Source: Bradyrhizobium genosp. SA-3
GTDB taxonomy: Bacteria; Pseudomonadota; Alphaproteobacteria; Rhizobiales; Xanthobacteraceae
Reading direction: 5' to 3'
DNA: 64,000 nt
Assembly (NCBI RefSeq): GCF_004212635.1
Contig: NZ_PSRT01000014.1
Coordinates: forward strand, 1 to 64,000
Shown here: one piece after another, positions 60,576-64,000 of the stretch
How the letters are laid out: every line of letters starts with the position of its first letter
Position numbering within the stretch: the stretch's first letter is position 1
Position numbers and translations under genes: made by a program
Notes under the pieces: model-generated
Told to the model about the DNA's origin: nothing
The model's input: only the letters and a program-made list of their open reading frames with translations
Databases searched by the model: none

Positions 60576-61382
60576 ATGATTTCTGCCGAGCAGATGAAGT
60601 TCGAAGTGTCCGATCGCGTCGCGACGATCACATTCGACCGCCCGGACAAGATGAACGCGTGGACGCCGGTCATGGAGAGCGAGCTGCACCGCCTGATGGC
60701 GATCGCGTCCGAAGACGACGACGTGCGCGCGATCGTAATCACCGGCGCCGGCCGGGCCTTCTGCGCTGGCGCCGACATGGGCCGCCTGTCGGATGCGTCG
60801 TCGGGAAGCGCGAGCGCCGCTGCACCGACCGTTCCCCCGGTCAGCGACGACGATCTGGCGCAGCGCTACAGCTATCTGCTGGCCGTTCCCAAGCCGGTCA
60901 TTGCGGGCATCAATGGCGCAATTGCGGGCGTCGGCCTTTGCATCGCGCTCTATTGCGATCTCCGCTTCATGGCCGCTGGTGCGAAGCTCACCACGTCCTT
61001 CGCCCGGCGCGGCCTGATCGCAGAGCACGGTAGCGCCTGGATGTTGCGCCAGCTCATCGGACCGATGAATGCCGCTGACCTTCTTCTTTCGGGGCGCGTG
61101 GTCGAAGCTGCGGAAGCCGAGAGGCTCGGCCTGGTCAGAATGCTGCCCGCGGACACTTTCCGCGGGACCGTGCAACAGACGGCGTCGGATTTCGCCAATC
61201 TCTGCTCACCCCGGTCCATGCGCATCATCAAGCATCAGCTGACGGCAGCTCCCCGGCAAACCCTGGCCGAAGCCACGCAACTCGCCAACAGGGAGGTCGC
61301 GATCTGCCGTGGAACGAAAGATTTTAGGGAAGGCGTTGCCCATTTCGTCGAAAAGCGAGCGCCGCGCTTCACTGGCAAGTGA
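60576..61382 (+). CDS. Enoyl-CoA hydratase/isomerase family protein (2)
   Basis: A 268-residue crotonase with RAFCAGADMGRL and INGAIAGVGLCIALYCDLRF as oxyanion-hole regions, and AEHGSAWMLRQ in the place of the catalytic Glu region, as in many ring-directed crotonases. The C-terminal RAPRFTGK is shared in form with the family member at 49804 (RRSANFTGK). GGAGGAC precedes the start. It is probably transcribed from the IclR-controlled divergent promoter. Confidence 0.9.
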   Translation: MISAEQMKFEVSDRVATITFDRPDKMNAWTPVMESELHRLMAIASEDDDVRAIVITGAGRAFCAGADMGRLSDASSGSASAAAPTVPPVSDDDLAQRYSYLLAVPKPVIAGINGAIAGVGLCIALYCDLRFMAAGAKLTTSFARRGLIAEHGSAWMLRQLIGPMNAADLLLSGRVVEAAEAERLGLVRMLPADTFRGTVQQTASDFANLCSPRSMRIIKHQLTAAPRQTLAEATQLANREVAICRGTKDFREGVAHFVEKRAPRFTGK

Positions 61383-61780
61383 ACGCGCTCAAGAGTGCTT
61401 CCACACTACTTGCCGTAGCGACTGATCAGCGCCGGCTGCGTGCTGCCCGCATTGACAACTCTTTGGCTGCAGAGACATCCGTCCTAATCCTCGTCACGGT
61501 CCACCGGACTTACCATGATCGCTTCAGCCTCTCAGCTTTTGTAGAACCTCTGGTACACTACCTGTTTCCGCAAAGCGGCGTTAGCTGCGTCCTCAGCACG
61601 CGCAGCACAATATATGTGCCTTTCAAATGTGTCCGGTGTCTTGCGGTCTTCGCCGTGTCCCGTTGCCGCTCATGAACCGATGGAAGCGCCGAGCCGCGCC
61701 CGAAAGCGAGCGCCCACAGGTCAGCAGGAGCAAAGTCAATAGAAACTAGTCTCAGGCCGCGTTGGCCAATCTGCATGGCG
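61383..61780. other. Non-coding stretch between convergent genes
   Basis: About 400 bases with lower coding bias. Open frames of 98 codons (plus) and 72 codons (minus) exist but lack ribosome-binding sites and recognisable motifs. No hairpin with a U-tract stood out. It may hold 3' ends of the two convergent transcripts and a decayed fragment. Confidence 0.5.
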
Positions 61781-62965
61781 CTATGCGGTAGTGACGGCCT
61801 TGCAGTCGATGGCGGCTTGGATCTCGGCCTCGCTCAGGCCGGCCTGGCGCAGCACCTCGCGCGAATGCTCGCCAAGGTGCGGCGCGCCGCGGTGAATGCC
61901 GGCCGGGCTTTCCGAGAATTTCGTCGCCGGGCGCGCCTGCCGGATGCGTCCTTCGGTTGGGTGATCGATGTCTGCGAATAGCCCAACGGCGGCAAGATGC
62001 GGCTGCAGCCCGATATCAGTAAGCCGGGCGAAGGCGGTGTGCGGCACATCTAGCCGCAGCAGTAATTCCTCCCACTCCGCGGTGGTGAGGGTCGGGCCGA
62101 TCTCACTCATGCGGTCATAGATCTTGTCGATGTTCTGGGAGCGTAGCACGGGATCGCGCACGTCAAGCTCATCGCTTAATTCAGGGCGGCCCACGGCCTC
62201 GAAAAAGGCGCACCAATTGTCCCCGGAGTAAGGCAGCATCGTCAGCCAGCCATCCTTCGTCTTTACGGGGCGCCGATTCTTCATTCGCTTGTAGCCGGTC
62301 GGGCCGATCGGCGGATCAAAGGCATGGCCGCCCAGCATCTCGATGCTGTTGAAGCCGGCGATGGTTTCCAGCATTGGCACTTCGACCATCTGGCCCCGCC
62401 CACTGCGCTCGCGCCGGAACAGAGCGGCAGAGACCGCGCTGACCATCGCCATCGCGCAGATCTTATCGCCGATCAGGCTTGGAACAAATTCAGGCTCCTC
62501 GTCCGATCCGATCGATGACGCAAGCCCTGAAGCCGCCTGGATTATTTCGTCGAAGGCGGGTCGCGCCGCCCACGGACCATCCTGGCCGAAGCCGGTGGCC
62601 GCAGCATAAATCAGCCGGGGATTGAGTCTCGCGCAGGCCTCGTAACCGAAGCCAAGGCGCGCCATCGCGGCCGGGCGCACATTGGTGACGAGCGCGTCGA
62701 CGGTTGGGATCAGCTTCGCGAGCGCGGCCTTCCCCGCGGGCTTCTTCAGATCGAGAGAGAGGCTGCGCTTGTTACGGTTGACCGCCATGAACTGGCCGCT
62801 CATGCCGCGGTTACGAAATACACCCGTGTAGCGCCAGGTGTCGCCGGCGGGTGGTTCGACTTTGATGACATCGGCGCCCCAGTCGCCCAACATCTGCGTG
62901 GCATAGGGACCGAACAGTACGCTCGTCAGATCGAGAATGCGGATACCGCTGAGGGGACCTGTCAT
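61781..62965 (-). CDS. Class III CoA-transferase (CaiB/BaiF family)
   Basis: A 394-residue CaiB/BaiF enzyme with GIRILDLTSVLFGPYATQMLGDWGADVIKVE, NRNKRSLSLDLKKPAGK, TNVRPAAMARLGFGYE and the catalytic Asp in PAFDEIIQAASG. It belongs to a different branch from the two paralogues at 43292 and 52863, as its motifs differ throughout. The start at 62965 was chosen for its family N-terminus and GAAG site. It follows a binding-protein gene on the same strand. Confidence 0.9.
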   Translation of the reverse strand: MTGPLSGIRILDLTSVLFGPYATQMLGDWGADVIKVEPPAGDTWRYTGVFRNRGMSGQFMAVNRNKRSLSLDLKKPAGKAALAKLIPTVDALVTNVRPAAMARLGFGYEACARLNPRLIYAAATGFGQDGPWAARPAFDEIIQAASGLASSIGSDEEPEFVPSLIGDKICAMAMVSAVSAALFRRERSGRGQMVEVPMLETIAGFNSIEMLGGHAFDPPIGPTGYKRMKNRRPVKTKDGWLTMLPYSGDNWCAFFEAVGRPELSDELDVRDPVLRSQNIDKIYDRMSEIGPTLTTAEWEELLLRLDVPHTAFARLTDIGLQPHLAAVGLFADIDHPTEGRIRQARPATKFSESPAGIHRGAPHLGEHSREVLRQAGLSEAEIQAAIDCKAVTTA

Positions 62966-63052
62966 TTCTTCACTGGGGCTGGAGGAAGGGATCAATATGG
63001 GACGCAAGCGGGAAAAGGCTGGAGCACCCGCCCGCTTGTCATTGCGTCCGGA

Positions 63053-64000
63053 CTATTCGCCAATCACATCGCCGAACAGCTCCCAAGATTTGCCGTTGAA
63101 CCGCGCCATCTGCAACTGGCGGATCGGCGTGACCTGCTCGGCCGAGGTGTTGAGCTTGATGCCCGGTAGCAGCATCGGCAGCTCGACATCCTTGAACGAC
63201 TGCGTTTGCTTTATCAGGTTCGCGCGCGTCAGATCGTTGCCGGCACGTAGTAGCACCAACTCCATGATCTGCGCCATCGTGTAGCCAGTGACGTTGAAGA
63301 TGTCGGCAGGATCAGCTCCGGGATTGTACGTCTTCATCCACTCGCGCCAGGCCTTCATGCCGGCGTCATTCTCCCACCGCGGATCGCCGGGATCCTTCTG
63401 AAAGGCGCCGGTGACGATGCCGATGGAGTTCTCGAGCCCGGCCGGGACCAACACGGAGCCCACGGAATTGGACACGGCGGGAAGGATGATCTGCGGCTTC
63501 CAGCCGAGCTCCGCGATCTTCTTGATCGCTTGCGCCGCAAATTTCGGCGTGCACTCGTTGAAGACAACGTCGGCGCCGGCGGCCTTGAACTTGACTATCT
63601 GGGAGTCGACGGTCGGATCGGACGTCTCGTAGACCGCTTCCGAGACGATCTGGTTGACGTGCTCGCCCAGCCCTTCTTTGAAGCCCGCAAGATAGTCGCG
63701 CCCTGGATCCTCATTCGGCGTGATGACGGCGATTTTGGCGTCCGGCTTGTTCGCCAAAATCCACTTCGCGTAGATCCGCCCCTCGGTCCTGTAGGTCGGC
63801 TGCGAACCGGTGGTCCAGGGGAAATGCCGCGGGTCATTCCAGCGGCTGGCACCGCTCGACGGAAACAGTTGCGGTATCTTCTTGGCATTGAGATACTTCT
63901 GCGCCGCGATGTTCGGACCGGTTCCGAGCATCGAGAACATCGCCAACACCTCGTCGCTCTCGACGAGACGCCGCACCTGCTCCACCGTCTTCGCCGGCGA
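63053..64000 (-). CDS. Branched-chain-type ABC binding protein, partial
   Basis: The frame is open to the window edge, so the N-terminus and signal peptide are missing; at least 315 residues are visible. TVEQVRRLVESDEVLAMFSMLGTGPN, a LivK-type segment, begins the visible part, and IPQLFPSSGASRWNDP and AVITPNEDPGRDYLAGFKEGL follow. It is the third Liv-type receptor in the region and, in the visible part, is followed only by a CoA-transferase gene. Its permeases may lie beyond the window, or it may share those at 55593-57504. Confidence 0.88.
   Translation of the reverse strand, partial: SPAKTVEQVRRLVESDEVLAMFSMLGTGPNIAAQKYLNAKKIPQLFPSSGASRWNDPRHFPWTTGSQPTYRTEGRIYAKWILANKPDAKIAVITPNEDPGRDYLAGFKEGLGEHVNQIVSEAVYETSDPTVDSQIVKFKAAGADVVFNECTPKFAAQAIKKIAELGWKPQIILPAVSNSVGSVLVPAGLENSIGIVTGAFQKDPGDPRWENDAGMKAWREWMKTYNPGADPADIFNVTGYTMAQIMELVLLRAGNDLTRANLIKQTQSFKDVELPMLLPGIKLNTSAEQVTPIRQLQMARFNGKSWELFGDVIGE

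Noticed and set aside
61379..61675. Ninety-eight-codon plus-strand frame after the enoyl-CoA hydratase
   Set aside because: No ribosome-binding site, overlaps the hydratase stop, unusual composition and no known motif.
1..64000. tRNA or rRNA genes, CRISPR arrays, prophage or intact insertion sequences
   Set aside because: No cloverleaf-type sequence, regular spacer array, integrase or transposase domain was recognised in reading both strands.

Overview
The window is GC-rich, gene-dense DNA with the content expected of the accessory or catabolic part of an alphaproteobacterial (Rhizobiales) chromosome, most likely Bradyrhizobium or a close relative. This rests on many ABC and TRAP uptake systems paired with GntR, IclR, DeoR and LysR regulators, several class III CoA-transferases, and an intergenic CATGATC/CGGAAAA stem-loop of the kind common in these genomes. 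No rRNA, tRNA, CRISPR array, intact transposase or phage gene was seen.

Layout. (1) 0.56-6.9 kb: a minus-strand ugp-type glycerol-3-phosphate/glycerophosphodiester ABC operon ending in an endonuclease/exonuclease/phosphatase-fold enzyme and a NUDIX hydrolase. It is divergent from a DeoR/GlpR-type regulator, with a perfect 20-bp palindrome between them. (2) 7.1-16.6 kb: a plus-strand operon for a carbohydrate-type ABC importer, a GntR/UTRA regulator, a cytoplasmic sulfatase, its formylglycine-generating enzyme and an atypical CLC anion channel. This reads as uptake and desulfation of a sulfated small molecule. (3) 16.6-22.8 kb: an enolase-superfamily acid-sugar dehydratase, a GMC dehydrogenase and a GntR regulator on the minus strand, divergent from a TauABC/SsuABC-like transporter. 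(4) 23.4-33.7 kb: an eight-gene minus-strand operon (alpha/beta hydrolase, TRAP transporter, thiolase, acyl-CoA ligase, SDR, two PPC/DUF296 proteins) divergent from a GntR/FCD regulator and a second hydrolase. (5) 33.7-40.4 kb: a LysR-MFS-haloacid dehalogenase-CoA transferase-thioesterase-FAD dehydrogenase operon ending in an unrecognised 54-residue gene. The enzyme order suggests use of a 2-haloacid. (6) 41.2-64 kb: a large CoA-dependent catabolic region with two paralogous IclR regulators, two LigI-like lactonase/amidohydrolases, three CoA-transferases, two Old Yellow Enzyme reductases, two acyl-CoA dehydrogenases, two enoyl-CoA hydratases, a thioesterase, a dienelactone hydrolase, one Liv-type ABC transporter and three Liv-type binding proteins, the last cut by the window edge.

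The most notable points are the twin IclR/mirrored catabolic modules with shared ACA-N4-TGT operator-like sites, the sulfatase-FGE-CLC cassette, the haloacid cluster, tandem PPC-domain proteins inside a catabolic operon, and two diverged direct repeats exactly 17,699 bp apart that bracket segments 4 and 5. Functions beyond enzyme family are inferences from motifs and neighbourhood; substrates are not proven.
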